Positions 45,413 to 56,212 of a DNA stretch of 64,000 bases are shown in pieces. Numbering within the stretch: position 1 is the first letter of the stretch; each line of letters opens with the position of its first letter. The translations under genes and the position numbers were made by a program. Below the pieces are notes generated by a model. The model saw only the letters and a program-made list of their open reading frames with translations, had not been told where the DNA came from and did not search any database. Source of the DNA: Gilliamella mensalis. GTDB lineage: Bacteria > Pseudomonadota > Gammaproteobacteria > Enterobacterales > Orbaceae. The stretch lies in contig NZ_FMWR01000002.1 in the NCBI RefSeq assembly GCF_900103085.1, positions 62,001 to 126,000 of the forward strand, given 5' to 3'.

Positions 45413-47728
45413 TTACTCATAAATTGGTAAACTACCAAACCAATCATGATACCATCTTGGTTTAATTTCTCCTCGCATGGTTTTTAACTTCCAAGTATGT
45501 TTATCAAAAAATAGGCTTATTTGACCAGTTCTAGCAGTAACATAATAATCTAAGTGTAAATCTTGATACCTTGTTATTACCTTATGGGATGGCAGTTTCC
45601 AAGGATTATAACGAGATGTAGACGCTAACGATTTTACTGCTTTAACGTGATTTAAAAAAGTATAACTTGATGAAGTAGTACTACCATGATGCGGAATTTG
45701 TAAAATAGTAGAAGCTAACTGATTTCGATATTTTGTGATTAACTGATATTCCTGATTGCGCTCTAAATCTCCTGTTAATAATACAGAAAAGTGCCCATCA
45801 TTTACTTGTATTACACAAGAGTCCTCATTTTGTGCATATTTAACCAGTTTATTAGGCCACAATATATCAAATGTTAGCTCGTTCCAATTAACACGATTAC
45901 CAGCTAAACATGGATAATCATTATTTAAATCAAAAGAGGAACTCATTAACCATGCATTAGGATAAGTTTGTTGAAGCAATTTCAAACCTCCAACATGATC
46001 ATTATGTTGATGACTAATAATAATTCCTTGTACATTCAAATTATGCCATTGCAAAAAAGGTATAATCACCCTTTCCATAGCAGAACTTTTTCCCCAGTTA
46101 GCTCCTGTATCGTATAAAATAGCTGACGTTCCATCATGAATGACAATAGCCAATCCATGACCAACATCAAGCATATCCAATCGCCAACGATAATTCTGAT
46201 GTTTAAAAAGTGGCGTGACTAATAACATAAAAATGACTAATAAAGTAATTCCAAAACAACGCCATGTTCCAGTACGTATTATAATGACAACTAGCCAACC
46301 TAAAAAACTTAACCAATAAAAGTCTGAAGGAATGTTAAGCCACAATAAATTAAGCCAATTTAAACTAAAAAATAACCATTCCAATGATTTATCCGCAATC
46401 AACCAAAGCCATGGTGCGATGTAAAGACTATTCACAACACCGAATATCAACGCTAACAAAATAGCTGGAAAAGTAAATAACGAAATAATAGGAATCGCAA
46501 TTAAATTCGTTAAAATAGAAACTGCACTAATGCCCTGAAAAACAAAAAATTGAATTGGAAGCAACAATAAAGTTAACCCAAACTGCAAGTGTAATAACCT
46601 TACCACATACCAACGTTTTTTATACTTTACTGCTTTGGGAAGCGGGAACCAATCACACAAAAAAATTAAGCTAATTACAGCATAGCAAGATAACCAAAAA
46701 CTCTCAGATAAAATCATCAACGGATCAAACAGCAACAACAACGCAATAATTCGATTAACTTTTTGCCATGCACTTATTTGCTGTTTTTTATAACATAAAT
46801 AAATCCAAATTGATAAAGCCAATATAGCACGCAATGTAGGGGGATTAAAGCCAGTTAACCATGCATAAAACAGTGCACATAACCATCCTAGCATAATTGG
46901 TACAAAGAAATAGATAAAGCGCTTTGAAATAAAAAACAGTAAAACTTTAACTATAAAGCAACTAAGTCCAAAAACCACTAATATATGCATACCCGATATA
47001 GCCATTAAGTGAGCTACACCTGTTCGCATCATCACCATACGATGTGAATCATCTAATTGAGAGCGATCACCGAAAGCAAGAGCATGTAAAATACCTCGAT
47101 AATGATACAAATCAATATAAGGTAGTGCTGAATCAGTAATAAATTGTCTTAGATCAGACTTACTATCTAACAGTTTACCATCAACTAATTTAGCTGAGAG
47201 TAAACGGTGGTTTGCTATCGAAAAGCGCTGACTATCAAATACTCCTTCATTTAAATAACCATGCGCAACTTTTGTTTTTAGTGTTAATTGCCAAATTTGA
47301 CCAGATTTAGGGAGTTCTGGCTTATCCCAATAAACCGAGATCGGAATATTATTAGAAAGCATGACATTTGAAATCGAAAAAACAGAAAATGAGATATAGT
47401 AGGGTTCAATAGCTGTTACTGCTTGTCGTGTATTGATATTTTTGACCTTGCCTTTAACAACAATCGTTTTATCGATATACGGCGAAATACTTGATAAATA
47501 TTGCTTAGAATAAGCAGTTGACCACAAAAAACCTAAACCAAATATAACAAAAATAGACAAAAAATAATGTAACCTAACCGGAACAACTAATATCAAAATA
47601 ACCAAAATAGCAGCAATACAATACCAATGCCAATCAGATAATAAATGAGGTAAAAATAGTAATGGCATACAACCTAATGAAAACATGATTGCCAATAAAT
47701 CAAGGGAACAAAATTGTCGCATTTGCAC
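45413..47728 (-). CDS. comEC: ComEC/Rec2 family DNA uptake channel
   Basis: ComEC is the inner-membrane channel that takes up single-stranded DNA during natural transformation (called YcaI in E. coli). The 771-residue protein (E. coli 754) has N-terminal membrane segments with an OB-like DUF4131 region, the competence domain with about eight further membrane segments (including HLMAISGMHILVVFGLS), and a C-terminal metallo-beta-lactamase domain with the motif HQHNDH at about residue 571-576 and HHGSTTSS. It lies downstream of ihfB as in E. coli. A full-length gene alongside a PilT-like ATPase elsewhere in the window leaves natural competence possible but unproven. Confidence 0.94.
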   Translation of the reverse strand: MQMRQFCSLDLLAIMFSLGCMPLLFLPHLLSDWHWYCIAAILVILILVVPVRLHYFLSIFVIFGLGFLWSTAYSKQYLSSISPYIDKTIVVKGKVKNINTRQAVTAIEPYYISFSVFSISNVMLSNNIPISVYWDKPELPKSGQIWQLTLKTKVAHGYLNEGVFDSQRFSIANHRLLSAKLVDGKLLDSKSDLRQFITDSALPYIDLYHYRGILHALAFGDRSQLDDSHRMVMMRTGVAHLMAISGMHILVVFGLSCFIVKVLLFFISKRFIYFFVPIMLGWLCALFYAWLTGFNPPTLRAILALSIWIYLCYKKQQISAWQKVNRIIALLLLFDPLMILSESFWLSCYAVISLIFLCDWFPLPKAVKYKKRWYVVRLLHLQFGLTLLLLPIQFFVFQGISAVSILTNLIAIPIISLFTFPAILLALIFGVVNSLYIAPWLWLIADKSLEWLFFSLNWLNLLWLNIPSDFYWLSFLGWLVVIIIRTGTWRCFGITLLVIFMLLVTPLFKHQNYRWRLDMLDVGHGLAIVIHDGTSAILYDTGANWGKSSAMERVIIPFLQWHNLNVQGIIISHQHNDHVGGLKLLQQTYPNAWLMSSSFDLNNDYPCLAGNRVNWNELTFDILWPNKLVKYAQNEDSCVIQVNDGHFSVLLTGDLERNQEYQLITKYRNQLASTILQIPHHGSTTSSSYTFLNHVKAVKSLASTSRYNPWKLPSHKVITRYQDLHLDYYVTARTGQISLFFDKHTWKLKTMRGEIKPRWYHDWFGSLPIYE

Positions 47729-48045
47729 CTACCATATTTATTTTATAACACTTAGCTACCCTATCAGTTGATATTATAAAAAAATAAATAAGTATAAATT
47801 TTTTGATCAGACTTCCAATTTGATTATTAATTTAGATGAGCTTTACAAAAATTATTTGCAATATTTCAAACTTAAAAATGGTAGAAAGTTGATAGTGATG
47901 ACTAATAAAACGTCGACGGATTTTAACGCAATAATCATAAATACAAGGTTGGTTTAATTGATATGAATTACCAAATGGAAATTTAAGTTGCTCAAATAAA
48001 AAAGCCAGTGATTTTACTCAAAGGCTTTTATCTAAAGTGTAAAAT
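47729..48045 (-). other. Gene-free region between ihfB and comEC
   Basis: The 317 bases hold the ihfB terminator (47998-48029) at one end and otherwise AT-rich DNA that should carry the comEC promoter. I see no coding frame, repeat or RNA gene in it. Confidence 0.5.
47998..48029 (-). terminator. Terminator of ihfB
   Basis: On the minus strand AAAAGCC, a 16-base loop and GGCTTTT (48029 to 48000) are followed by TT and AT-rich sequence, 17 bases after the ihfB stop. Confidence 0.7.
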
Positions 48046-48342
48046 TTAAAGACTATCGTTTGCTGCTTTATTTACTCTTTCACGCAATTCTTTACCTGGT
48101 TTAAAGTGAGGGATATATTTATGTTTTACTTCAACATTACCACCCGTTCTTGGATTCCTTGCTTTGCGTGGGGCACGATAGTTTAAACTAAAACTACCAA
48201 AACCTCGAATTTCTACCCGATCGTTACTTTCCATGGCTAACGCGATCTGTTCAATGATATCTCTAACTGAATCATCAACTAGTTGCACAGGAAGATGTGT
48301 CCGCCAATTAACAATCCGTTCTACTAAATCTGATCTGTTCAT
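48046..48342 (-). CDS. ihfB: Integration host factor beta subunit
   Basis: IhfB pairs with IhfA to bend DNA sharply in recombination, replication and transcription. The start at 48342 (ATG with AGGAG 5 bases upstream) gives 98 residues; the frame also opens two codons earlier with GTG, inside the ribosome site. The HU/IHF signature [21 protein letters not shown] and the [15 protein letters not shown]-terminus are intact. It lies downstream of rpsA as in E. coli. Confidence 0.96.
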   Translation of the reverse strand: MNRSDLVERIVNWRTHLPVQLVDDSVRDIIEQIALAMESNDRVEIRGFGSFSLNYRAPRKARNPRTGGNVEVKHKYIPHFKPGKELRERVNKAANDSL

Positions 48343-48440
48343 GGTCACTCCTAATTTATTTATGTGGCATGTAACTTATTCATTTTATCCCATAAAAGAA
48401 AAAGAGGGCAAGCCCTCTTTACTCTTTGCATAAATATTTT

Positions 48441-50123
48441 TTACTCAGTTTTTGATGCAGCTTTAAATGCTTCAGCCATTGCACTAGTAAATGAAGCATC
48501 TTCTTGAGTTGTAGTATTATTTACAGCAGCAAGTGCTTCTTTTTCGTCAGCTTCATCTTTTGCGCGTACTGATAAAGAAATTGCACGAGTTTTACGATCG
48601 ATATTGACAATTTTAGCTTCAACTTCGTCACCAACTTTTAATACTGTCGTTGCATCTTCAATACGCTCACGAGCGATATCTTGTGCTTTTAAGTAGCCTT
48701 CAATACCTTCAGCAATTTCGATAGTTGCACCTTTAGCATCAACCGCAGTTACAGTACCTTTAACGATCGTACCTTTTTTGTAGTTAGAAGCAAAACTACT
48801 GAATGGATCGTCTTCTAGTTGCTTAATACCTAGAGAGATACGCTCACGTTCAGCATCAACTTGTAGAACAACCGCTTCAATATCATCACCTTTCTTATAA
48901 GCTTTAACTGCTTCTTCACCTGGCATATTCCAAGAAATGTCTGAAAGATGAACTAAGCCATCAATACCACCATCTAAACCAATAAAGATACCAAAATCAG
49001 TGATTGATTTGATCTTACCACTCACTTTATCACCTTTATTGTGTGATTCAGCAAATTGCAACCATGGATTTGGTTTACATTGTTTAAGACCAAGAGAAAT
49101 TCGACGACGTTCCTCATCAATTTCAAGTACAACCACTTCAACTTCGTCACCAAGGCTAACAACTTTAGATGGATGAATATTTTTGTTTGTCCAATCCATT
49201 TCTGAAACGTGAACTAAACCTTCAACACCTGTTTCGATTTCGACGAAACAACCATAGTCAGTTAAGTTAGTTACTTTACCTGTTACTTTAGTACCCTCTG
49301 GATAACGTTTAGCAATTGAAACCCATGGATCTTCGCCTAATTGTTTTAAGCCAAGTGATACACGTGAACGGTCTTTGTCAAATTTAAGTACTTTAACAAG
49401 TAACTCTTGACCAACTTCAACCACTTCGCTTGGGTGTTTAACACGTTTCCAAGCCATATCAGTGATATGAAGTAAACCATCAACGCCACCAAGATCAACA
49501 AATGCACCGTAATCGGTAAGATTTTTGATAATACCTTTAACTTCAGAACCTTCTTGTAGATTTTCAAGAAGTTGTTCTCTTTCAGCGCTATTTTCTGATT
49601 CGATAACTGCACGACGTGAAACAACAACGTTATTGCGTTTTTGATCTAATTTAATAACTTTTAATTCGATTTCTCTATTTTCAATATGAGAAGTATCGCG
49701 TAATGGACGAACATCAACAAGCGAACCAGGAAGAAATGCACGAACGCCATTAAGATCAACCGTAAAGCCACCTTTAACTTTACCATTGATAACACCTAAA
49801 ACTGTTGCAGCATCATCAACTGCTTTTTCTAGTGTTAGCCACGCTTCATGGCGTTTAGCTTTTTCACGAGATAAGATTGTTTCACCAAAACCATCTTCAA
49901 TTGAGTCAAGCACAACGTCAACAACGTCACCAACTTGAACTTCTAATTCGCCTTGGGCATTTTTAAACTGCTCTACTGGAATTGCTGATTCAGATTTTAA
50001 ACCAGCATCAACTAAAACAACATCTTTGTCGATTGCAACGACAGTACCACGGATCACATTACCAGAACGAGTGTCTAATTGATTTAAAGACTCTTCAAAG
50101 AGTTGAGCAAAAGATTCAGTCAT
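48441..50123 (-). CDS. rpsA: Ribosomal protein bS1
   Basis: bS1 unwinds structured mRNA and brings it to the 30S subunit. The 560 residues (E. coli 557) contain six S1 repeats, roughly 20-86, 104-170, 191-259, 276-346, 363-433 and 450-519; the first two bind the ribosome and the others RNA. Repeat cores such as [19 protein letters not shown] and [20 protein letters not shown] are evident. It follows cmk by 111 bases and precedes ihfB by 98, the usual cmk-rpsA-ihfB order. The long leader may carry the self-regulatory structure known from E. coli, but I did not map it. Confidence 0.97.
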   Translation of the reverse strand: MTESFAQLFEESLNQLDTRSGNVIRGTVVAIDKDVVLVDAGLKSESAIPVEQFKNAQGELEVQVGDVVDVVLDSIEDGFGETILSREKAKRHEAWLTLEKAVDDAATVLGVINGKVKGGFTVDLNGVRAFLPGSLVDVRPLRDTSHIENREIELKVIKLDQKRNNVVVSRRAVIESENSAEREQLLENLQEGSEVKGIIKNLTDYGAFVDLGGVDGLLHITDMAWKRVKHPSEVVEVGQELLVKVLKFDKDRSRVSLGLKQLGEDPWVSIAKRYPEGTKVTGKVTNLTDYGCFVEIETGVEGLVHVSEMDWTNKNIHPSKVVSLGDEVEVVVLEIDEERRRISLGLKQCKPNPWLQFAESHNKGDKVSGKIKSITDFGIFIGLDGGIDGLVHLSDISWNMPGEEAVKAYKKGDDIEAVVLQVDAERERISLGIKQLEDDPFSSFASNYKKGTIVKGTVTAVDAKGATIEIAEGIEGYLKAQDIARERIEDATTVLKVGDEVEAKIVNIDRKTRAISLSVRAKDEADEKEALAAVNNTTTQEDASFTSAMAEAFKAASKTE

Positions 50124-50234
50124 ATTTATATACTTAATTTAATATTAACGTCCACATTACGTCTTGTCTTGTGGGGTTGTTTAAAATACTCCAAATATCC
50201 CTATATTGGAGCTCGATTCACGCTACAAGCGAAT

Positions 50235-50915
50235 TTACAACGCAAGCTTTTCGTTGATATACTTAATAGATTGATTAAAAACATCTTGAATAGACAGTGA
50301 TGTGGTATCAATTATTAGCGCATCAATTGCAGGTTTTAGTGGCGCAACAGTTCGATTACGATCCCGCTCATCACGCGCAGTTATCTCCTGCAAAATTTTG
50401 GCGAATTTAACATGATTTTGCTTATCTTGCAACTGTTTCATTCTTCTTTCTGCACGAGAGTGCGCACTTGCATCAAGAAAAATTTTAACTGGCGCATCAC
50501 TAAAAACCACACTACCCATATCGCGACCATCTGCAATCAGCCCCGGCGCTTGCCTAAAATCACGTTGGCGCTGTAATAAAGCTGTTCTAACCGAATTAAT
50601 TGCCGCTATTTTTGATGCCGCGCCCCCCGTTTGTTCTGTACGAATTTCTTTTGTAACATCAACATGATTTAATAACACTTTAACATCACAACCATGAGAA
50701 TCAAAAGCTAGTGGTAAATTAAGGGCTAATTGTGCAAGTTGTGTAACATCATTAAGAGCGATATTTTGCTGAAGCGCACTAAGCGCCAGCACACGATAGA
50801 TAGCGCCAGAATCTAAAAGATGCCATTTAAAATGATTGGCTAACGCTTGACATAATGTGCCCTTTCCAACGCCACTTGGTCCATCAACAGCAATAACCGG
50901 AACGGATTTACTCAT
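50235..50915 (-). CDS. cmk: Cytidylate kinase
   Basis: Cmk phosphorylates CMP and dCMP with ATP. The 226-residue enzyme (E. coli 227) starts with the P-loop VDGPSGVGKGTL, and the LLDSGAIYRVLAL, GRDMGSVVF, LDASAHSRAERR and KPAIDALIIDTTSL segments are all conserved. It starts one base after aroA ends, so translation is coupled; rpsA follows. It is the family's usual arrangement. Confidence 0.97.
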   Translation of the reverse strand: MSKSVPVIAVDGPSGVGKGTLCQALANHFKWHLLDSGAIYRVLALSALQQNIALNDVTQLAQLALNLPLAFDSHGCDVKVLLNHVDVTKEIRTEQTGGAASKIAAINSVRTALLQRQRDFRQAPGLIADGRDMGSVVFSDAPVKIFLDASAHSRAERRMKQLQDKQNHVKFAKILQEITARDERDRNRTVAPLKPAIDALIIDTTSLSIQDVFNQSIKYINEKLAL

Positions 50916-50916
50916 T

Positions 50917-52197
50917 TTATTCTTCGCTTAATCGTTTAAATTGTTCAAAATAATTAGGAAAAGTCTTCATTGTGCATTTGGGATCTAATATTGTCACAGG
51001 TGTATCAGAAAGTGCCACGAGAGAAAAGCACATAGCAATACGGTGATCATTATAAGTCTCGATTTCTGCATGGGTTAATTTTGCAGGTGGCAAAATAGTA
51101 ATATAATCTTTGCCTTCATCGATCGTTGCCCCTACTTTACGCAATTCAGTTGCCATTGCATATAAACGATCGGTTTCTTTAACTCGCCAATTATAAATGT
51201 TACGAATTGTAGTTGGTCCTTTAGCAAATAAAGCAGTTGTGGCGATAGTCATGGCAGCATCAGGGATATGGTTCATGTCCATATCAATACCGTGTAATTG
51301 CCCACGTGAACATTCAATATAATCATCAGCCCAAGTCACTTTAGCGCCCATTTTTTCAAGCACATGAGCAAATTGGGTATCACCTTGTAAGCTTTTTTTA
51401 CCAATGCCTGTTACTCTCACTGTACCGCCTTTAATTGCTGCGGCAGCTAAAAAATAAGAAGCCGACGAGGCATCGCCTTCAACTAAATAATAACCTGGTG
51501 ATTGATAACATTGATGTGCTTTAATTGTAAATTTTTGATAGTTATGATTGGTAACTGACACACCAAAAATAGCCATCATTTTGATCGTGATATCAATATA
51601 AGGTTTAGAGACCAAATCGCCAATTATAGTAATTTGAGTATCATTTTTTGCTAGCGGCGAAGCCATTAACAACGCTGTTAAAAATTGGCTAGAGACAGAA
51701 CCATCGACTTTAATGTCACCTCCGGTAAAACCACCTTGAATATGTAGTGGTGGATAACCCTCATTTTCTAGATAATCAATATTAGCTCCGCCTTGACGCA
51801 ATGCATCGACTAAATGACCAATTGGACGCTCTTTCATTCGGGGCTCGCCAGTTAACACAATATTATTATGACCAAGGCATAATGCAGCAGCTAAAGGACG
51901 CATTGCCGTACCAGCATTACCTAAAAAAAGCTCTAATGCATGATCAGATTGCAACATACCTCCCACACCTTGAACATCACAAATGGTGCGATCTTGTGAT
52001 AGCTGATACTTCACTCCTAATGCCGCAAGTGCATCAAGCATATAACGCACATCATCACTATCAAGTAAATTAGTTAAACGCGTATTACCTTTACTCAATG
52101 CTGATAGTAATAACGCACGATTAGAAACACTTTTTGAACCTGGCAAATTAATCGTACCATTAAATTTTTTTATTGGTTGTAATGTTAAGGATAACAT
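50917..52197 (-). CDS. aroA: 5-enolpyruvylshikimate-3-phosphate synthase
   Basis: AroA joins shikimate 3-phosphate and phosphoenolpyruvate in aromatic amino-acid synthesis. The 426 residues (E. coli 427) show [17 protein letters not shown] near the N-terminus, [15 protein letters not shown] (the [13 protein letters not shown] signature), [24 protein letters not shown] and the late [15 protein letters not shown]. The sequence around GNAGTAMRP is the class I type. serC, its E. coli neighbour, is missing; an XRE regulator lies 21 bases upstream instead. Confidence 0.97.
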   Translation of the reverse strand: MLSLTLQPIKKFNGTINLPGSKSVSNRALLLSALSKGNTRLTNLLDSDDVRYMLDALAALGVKYQLSQDRTICDVQGVGGMLQSDHALELFLGNAGTAMRPLAAALCLGHNNIVLTGEPRMKERPIGHLVDALRQGGANIDYLENEGYPPLHIQGGFTGGDIKVDGSVSSQFLTALLMASPLAKNDTQITIIGDLVSKPYIDITIKMMAIFGVSVTNHNYQKFTIKAHQCYQSPGYYLVEGDASSASYFLAAAAIKGGTVRVTGIGKKSLQGDTQFAHVLEKMGAKVTWADDYIECSRGQLHGIDMDMNHIPDAAMTIATTALFAKGPTTIRNIYNWRVKETDRLYAMATELRKVGATIDEGKDYITILPPAKLTHAEIETYNDHRIAMCFSLVALSDTPVTILDPKCTMKTFPNYFEQFKRLSEE

Positions 52198-52218
52198 AAT
52201 GACTCTCTTTAATATTCT

Positions 52219-53091
52219 TTAAAATTTTTCTAACGTCTTTTTTAATAAATTAATTGCTTCATTATCTTTAGCACTATTTTGCCATAACTTATCAAATAAA
52301 TGGCGATATCGTTTAATTGCATGATAAGACGAAGTGATCGACGCAATACCGGTAGTAACATTAGGTAACTCACCTAATCGAAACGGACTCATTGCTAATG
52401 AGATAGGATTTTCATCTTGATAAAAAATCTGAAAAGCAATTGATGGAATTGCTTCTTGGGTAATAGCAATAGTGGGGGCAAAGGATTGTTGTTCTATTAG
52501 CTCAATTAAATGATAAACTTCTTTACGTGCTAATAACATTCTTTCTGACTTTTTGCCTGGCGAAATTGTCAAATTTCCCACTAAACCAATATGCAAAAAC
52601 CGCTCTACATTACGCAAGCTAATTAAATTAATCACCTTTGGTACTGATTGATAAAACTGCTTTTTACGCTCTTTTAAAATCGACAAAATGACTGAATATT
52701 TGGGGTGATCAATCGACTCATTTGATTCATTTAGCATCATAGCTAAATGAGTCAAATAATCAGGTGACGTTAATAAAAACGAAAAAGGGTCGAAGTGAGA
52801 ATAGATATGGGTTGATTGTTCTTCTAACTGACGCATACGCTCAAAAAAACCGTCACCACTCGAATAATACTCGGTATCAATACCAAGTAAACTCGAAAAA
52901 GAAGTATCGAGTAACAAGGCCAATCGTTCTAAAGTTTCAATTTTAACGATTTCGCCTTTTTCTAACCGATAGACTGCTGCTCTTGAAATTTTAAGGCTGT
53001 CAGCAACATCTTCAGCCTTCAGTGAAGCGGCAATCCTATACGCACGTAAACGTTGACCTATAGCACAATAATCAATCGATCCAGTAATCAT
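52219..53091 (-). CDS. XRE-family transcriptional regulator of unknown target
   Basis: A 290-residue protein with an XRE/Cro-type helix-turn-helix at about residues 12-68 (LRAYRIAASLKAEDVADSL, ISRAAVYRLEKGE) followed by a 220-residue domain I do not recognise. It has a hydrophobic and aromatic mix but no membrane segment or catalytic motif, so ligand sensing or dimerisation is the likely role. It ends 21 bases before aroA and could regulate or be co-transcribed with aroA-cmk. Its upstream region (53092-53204) carries nested inverted repeats suggestive of self-regulation. Confidence 0.8.
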   Translation of the reverse strand: MITGSIDYCAIGQRLRAYRIAASLKAEDVADSLKISRAAVYRLEKGEIVKIETLERLALLLDTSFSSLLGIDTEYYSSGDGFFERMRQLEEQSTHIYSHFDPFSFLLTSPDYLTHLAMMLNESNESIDHPKYSVILSILKERKKQFYQSVPKVINLISLRNVERFLHIGLVGNLTISPGKKSERMLLARKEVYHLIELIEQQSFAPTIAITQEAIPSIAFQIFYQDENPISLAMSPFRLGELPNVTTGIASITSSYHAIKRYRHLFDKLWQNSAKDNEAINLLKKTLEKF

Positions 53092-53114
53092 AATATACTC
53101 AAACTATTGGGATT

Positions 53115-53157
53115 TTGGCAGTGTATCACAAGGTGATAACAATGCCAATTTTTGGCA
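53115..53157. promoter_or_regulatory. Nested inverted repeats upstream of the XRE regulator
   Basis: TTGGCA (53115-53120), TATCAC (53124-53129), AAG, GTGATA (53133-53138), TGCCAA (53143-53148), TTT, TTGGCA (53152-53157). The first four arms are nested palindromes and the last TTGGCA makes a second palindrome with TGCCAA. The sites lie 24-66 bases upstream of the start codon, where operator binding would block transcription. Confidence 0.55.
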
Positions 53158-53204
53158 AAATGTTTCCGGTGTAGCCTATATTTTCACAACAACTTAAATA
53201 ACAC

Positions 53205-56099
53205 CTATTTTAATAACTCATTTTGCAATGCTGATACATTTTCAAATTCAGTAAACTCAGAAATTGCCTCTGGTTGTTTAGCATTATCTTCACGCTTACC
53301 AAGAACTTGCGATGCAAATACAAAACCTTTTTTATCCATAACTGAACGGTTATAAAAATCAACTAAATCTTGTTGAGTGATTTTTTTCAATTGTTCAATT
53401 TTTTTGTGCCGTGAATCAAACGTAAAACGCGAATTCCAATAGTCAGCTATATAACGACTAAACTCTTCATCCAATGTTTGCGGAGGCATTTTCAACTCAT
53501 CAAGTACCGCTTTTTTATATTGCTCAATATCTTCTTTAGATAATGCTTTAAGCTTATTTGATATAACAGGATAAAATTCTTGATAACGCTTAAATAAATA
53601 AGCTGGATCGTATTGGTTACTTTGAATGATAAAACTCATTCCAACTGAATCTCCAACTGTAACAGGGCCTGCAAATACAGCGTAGCCGAGTTGCTCGTTA
53701 GTACGCAATTGATCAAAAAACCATGGTGATATGATTTTAGACAGCGTATAACTTAGCATACAACTGCTAATCCGATCATAACCGGTTGGAATATAACTCA
53801 TCATCAAAGCATTATCAGTGCTTTTCGCATGTTGAGTCATTTTGGCCTCCAATGATTTTTTAATCTGAATATTATCAACAGGAGTAAATTCAACATCACG
53901 CACTAGTGTTTTTTGGATGGAATGATAAAGATCTAAAGAATCCTCGTTAGACAAATTACCCAAGCTAAGCATATAAGGTACTGAGTGGGTTAATAAATTA
54001 TCGCGATAAGTTAACACGTCATTGATAGTCATTGTTTCTGTAATTTGACGTCTTTCATCCCGTTCAAAATATGGTAAATCTGACAATTCATTAACAGGAT
54101 TAACCGCCAACCAATAACTTTTAGCATGCTCAGATTTATCCAATTCTTGCAAATACCAAGATTTAGCTAACACTAAGCTTTGCTCATCAATTGTCACATT
54201 GCGATAACTATTAAGAATTGCTGTCACCATTTTAGGTAAATGCTGACTAAAGCCACTAGCTGAAATCATCAGGCCATTATCATTATTTGTTGATAACGAA
54301 ATACCCGCAACCCTAGCCTGAAATCGTAATTGTTCTAAATTACGACTTGCAATGTAATCAATTAAATTAAAAGCGACCTCTGCTTTAGCATCACTAAAAG
54401 CCTCGTTATTCCGTAACGAAACCACAATCGCCGCTTTAGGTTCAGTTTTGAAATATTGACTAACAAAATGAAGATGATTACCACGTTTACTAAACCCAGC
54501 TGGTTGAGCTTGAGCGCGGTTTTGCTTCACAATTGAAAAATCGTCAGGAATATAAGGATTTAATTCAGGTAAACTAAATGTGAAATTTTTGCCTAAAGCC
54601 AACCAATTCGCTTTTTGCTCACTAGTAATATTATCGATTTTATAAGGTGCGTCTACAAAATAAGCCGTCTTATTAGTCGTTTGATTTGGTGAAATAATCC
54701 AAGCTCTAACGTTATCCGGCGTTAGGCTTTTTAAGCGAGCGGCGATCGCTGTTTTATCAAAATTATTAGCAATAAAATCAGAGTTTAATATATTTTTAAC
54801 GGGGTACAACAACATTTGATCAGATAGCCATTCCACATAAGACATATCACGCTCAACATCCTGATACTTAAATTCTAGTGCTAAAACTTTCTTAAGTTCT
54901 TCATAATAAGCATCAGAAATTCCTTGCTTTTGAATTAACTGCAAATAATTAAAAATAGCCCCAATAACTTTATCTTTTTGAGCGAGACCATCGTCGGTTA
55001 AGCTCACATTAATACTCAACATACCACTATTACCATAACGGATAGGGTTGATAGACGAACTAATACCTTCAATAAGACCCTGCTTTTGTAACTGATCAGA
55101 CAACGTGTTGGGGCTACTATTATCAATTAAATAAGTGATATATTCATCGCTTTTATCAGCAAATTTATCTAAATTGTTTTCCATTGGAAATTGTAAAAAT
55201 AGCAATTTCTTAGGTTGCGCTGGCACCATTGCAATCTGTTTGCTTAGCACATTTGGAGTGATCGCTGGCTTATCAACTATTGGAGCATTAATGTTTTTAT
55301 TAGGGATTTTCCCAAAGGTGTTTTCAGCTAATTTTGCTAATTTATTGATTGACTGATTACTATAAATTACCCCCACCATGATATTAGACGAATAATAATT
55401 TTTATGAAAAGTCACTAAAGCATCTTGTAATTTACTACTTGGTTTATCACTTAATGTTTCTAAATTGCCACCCGAAAATTGTGCCGATGGGTGATTAGGA
55501 TTAATAGTTTCGGAATTAACTTGTTCAATACGAAAACCATCGTTCGATCTAGCCATCGTCATTTCGGCATTAACAGCATTGCGTTCTTTATCGGCAAATT
55601 TAGGATCTAAATTCGGCTCGGCAATAGCATCGGCTAAATGATCTAGCGCTTTATCAAATGCGCTATTTTCGACCTCAAAATAAAACGCAGTTCGATGTGT
55701 GGCAGTACTGGCATTATAGCTACCAGAATGAAGGCTTAAAAACTGAGAAAAACTAGCTGGTTCTGGATACTTAGTCGATCCCATTAGCACCATATGTTCA
55801 GTATAATGCGCCAAACCTTGCTGATCTTTAGGATCTTGCAGTGAACCCACTGGCAATGCTAATGATGCCAGAGATTTTACGGCTTTAGAATCTGACACGA
55901 GTAATACCCGCATTTTATTTGCCAACTCAATAACTTCATATTGTCGTTTATCGCGTTCGCTTTGTTGTACTTTTTCTAACAAGACTGGTGTTACAGACTT
56001 ATTTTCAATCGCAAACGATACAGGTGAAATAGTCAAGGTTAATAATCCAAAAAAACTACCAATTATTAAATTAACTATTTTTTTATTTTTCAAATCCAT
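53205..56099 (-). CDS. ptrA: Periplasmic insulinase-family metalloprotease (protease III/pitrilysin type)
   Basis: This M16 protease degrades small peptides and proteins in the periplasm. The start at 56099 gives 964 residues (E. coli Ptr 962); a GTG three codons upstream is possible. A signal peptide covers about residues 1-30 (cleavage near SFA-IE). The inverted zinc motif H98-Y-T-E101-H102 (LAHYTEHMVLMG) is intact, with the downstream glutamate in NAVNAEMTMA. The four-domain clam-shell length is full, and the C-terminal segment FDQLRTNEQLGYAVF is typical for substrate clamping. It is monocistronic. Confidence 0.92.
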   Translation of the reverse strand: MDLKNKKIVNLIIGSFFGLLTLTISPVSFAIENKSVTPVLLEKVQQSERDKRQYEVIELANKMRVLLVSDSKAVKSLASLALPVGSLQDPKDQQGLAHYTEHMVLMGSTKYPEPASFSQFLSLHSGSYNASTATHRTAFYFEVENSAFDKALDHLADAIAEPNLDPKFADKERNAVNAEMTMARSNDGFRIEQVNSETINPNHPSAQFSGGNLETLSDKPSSKLQDALVTFHKNYYSSNIMVGVIYSNQSINKLAKLAENTFGKIPNKNINAPIVDKPAITPNVLSKQIAMVPAQPKKLLFLQFPMENNLDKFADKSDEYITYLIDNSSPNTLSDQLQKQGLIEGISSSINPIRYGNSGMLSINVSLTDDGLAQKDKVIGAIFNYLQLIQKQGISDAYYEELKKVLALEFKYQDVERDMSYVEWLSDQMLLYPVKNILNSDFIANNFDKTAIAARLKSLTPDNVRAWIISPNQTTNKTAYFVDAPYKIDNITSEQKANWLALGKNFTFSLPELNPYIPDDFSIVKQNRAQAQPAGFSKRGNHLHFVSQYFKTEPKAAIVVSLRNNEAFSDAKAEVAFNLIDYIASRNLEQLRFQARVAGISLSTNNDNGLMISASGFSQHLPKMVTAILNSYRNVTIDEQSLVLAKSWYLQELDKSEHAKSYWLAVNPVNELSDLPYFERDERRQITETMTINDVLTYRDNLLTHSVPYMLSLGNLSNEDSLDLYHSIQKTLVRDVEFTPVDNIQIKKSLEAKMTQHAKSTDNALMMSYIPTGYDRISSCMLSYTLSKIISPWFFDQLRTNEQLGYAVFAGPVTVGDSVGMSFIIQSNQYDPAYLFKRYQEFYPVISNKLKALSKEDIEQYKKAVLDELKMPPQTLDEEFSRYIADYWNSRFTFDSRHKKIEQLKKITQQDLVDFYNRSVMDKKGFVFASQVLGKREDNAKQPEAISEFTEFENVSALQNELLK

Positions 56100-56212
56100 A
56101 AGATTCACTCGCTTGACTTTGTCATCAAAAACCGGCTATTAAAAAGCAAAAAGCGGATTTATCAAAATTCCTAAGCATGATAATAAATTCCGCTATTTTG
56201 TGATGAATAAAA

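Noticed and set aside
51801..52073. 90-codon plus-strand frame opposite aroA
   Set aside because: It mirrors the highly conserved aroA region on the other strand; composition (rich in His, Gln, Tyr) is typical of antisense reading and has no start signal.
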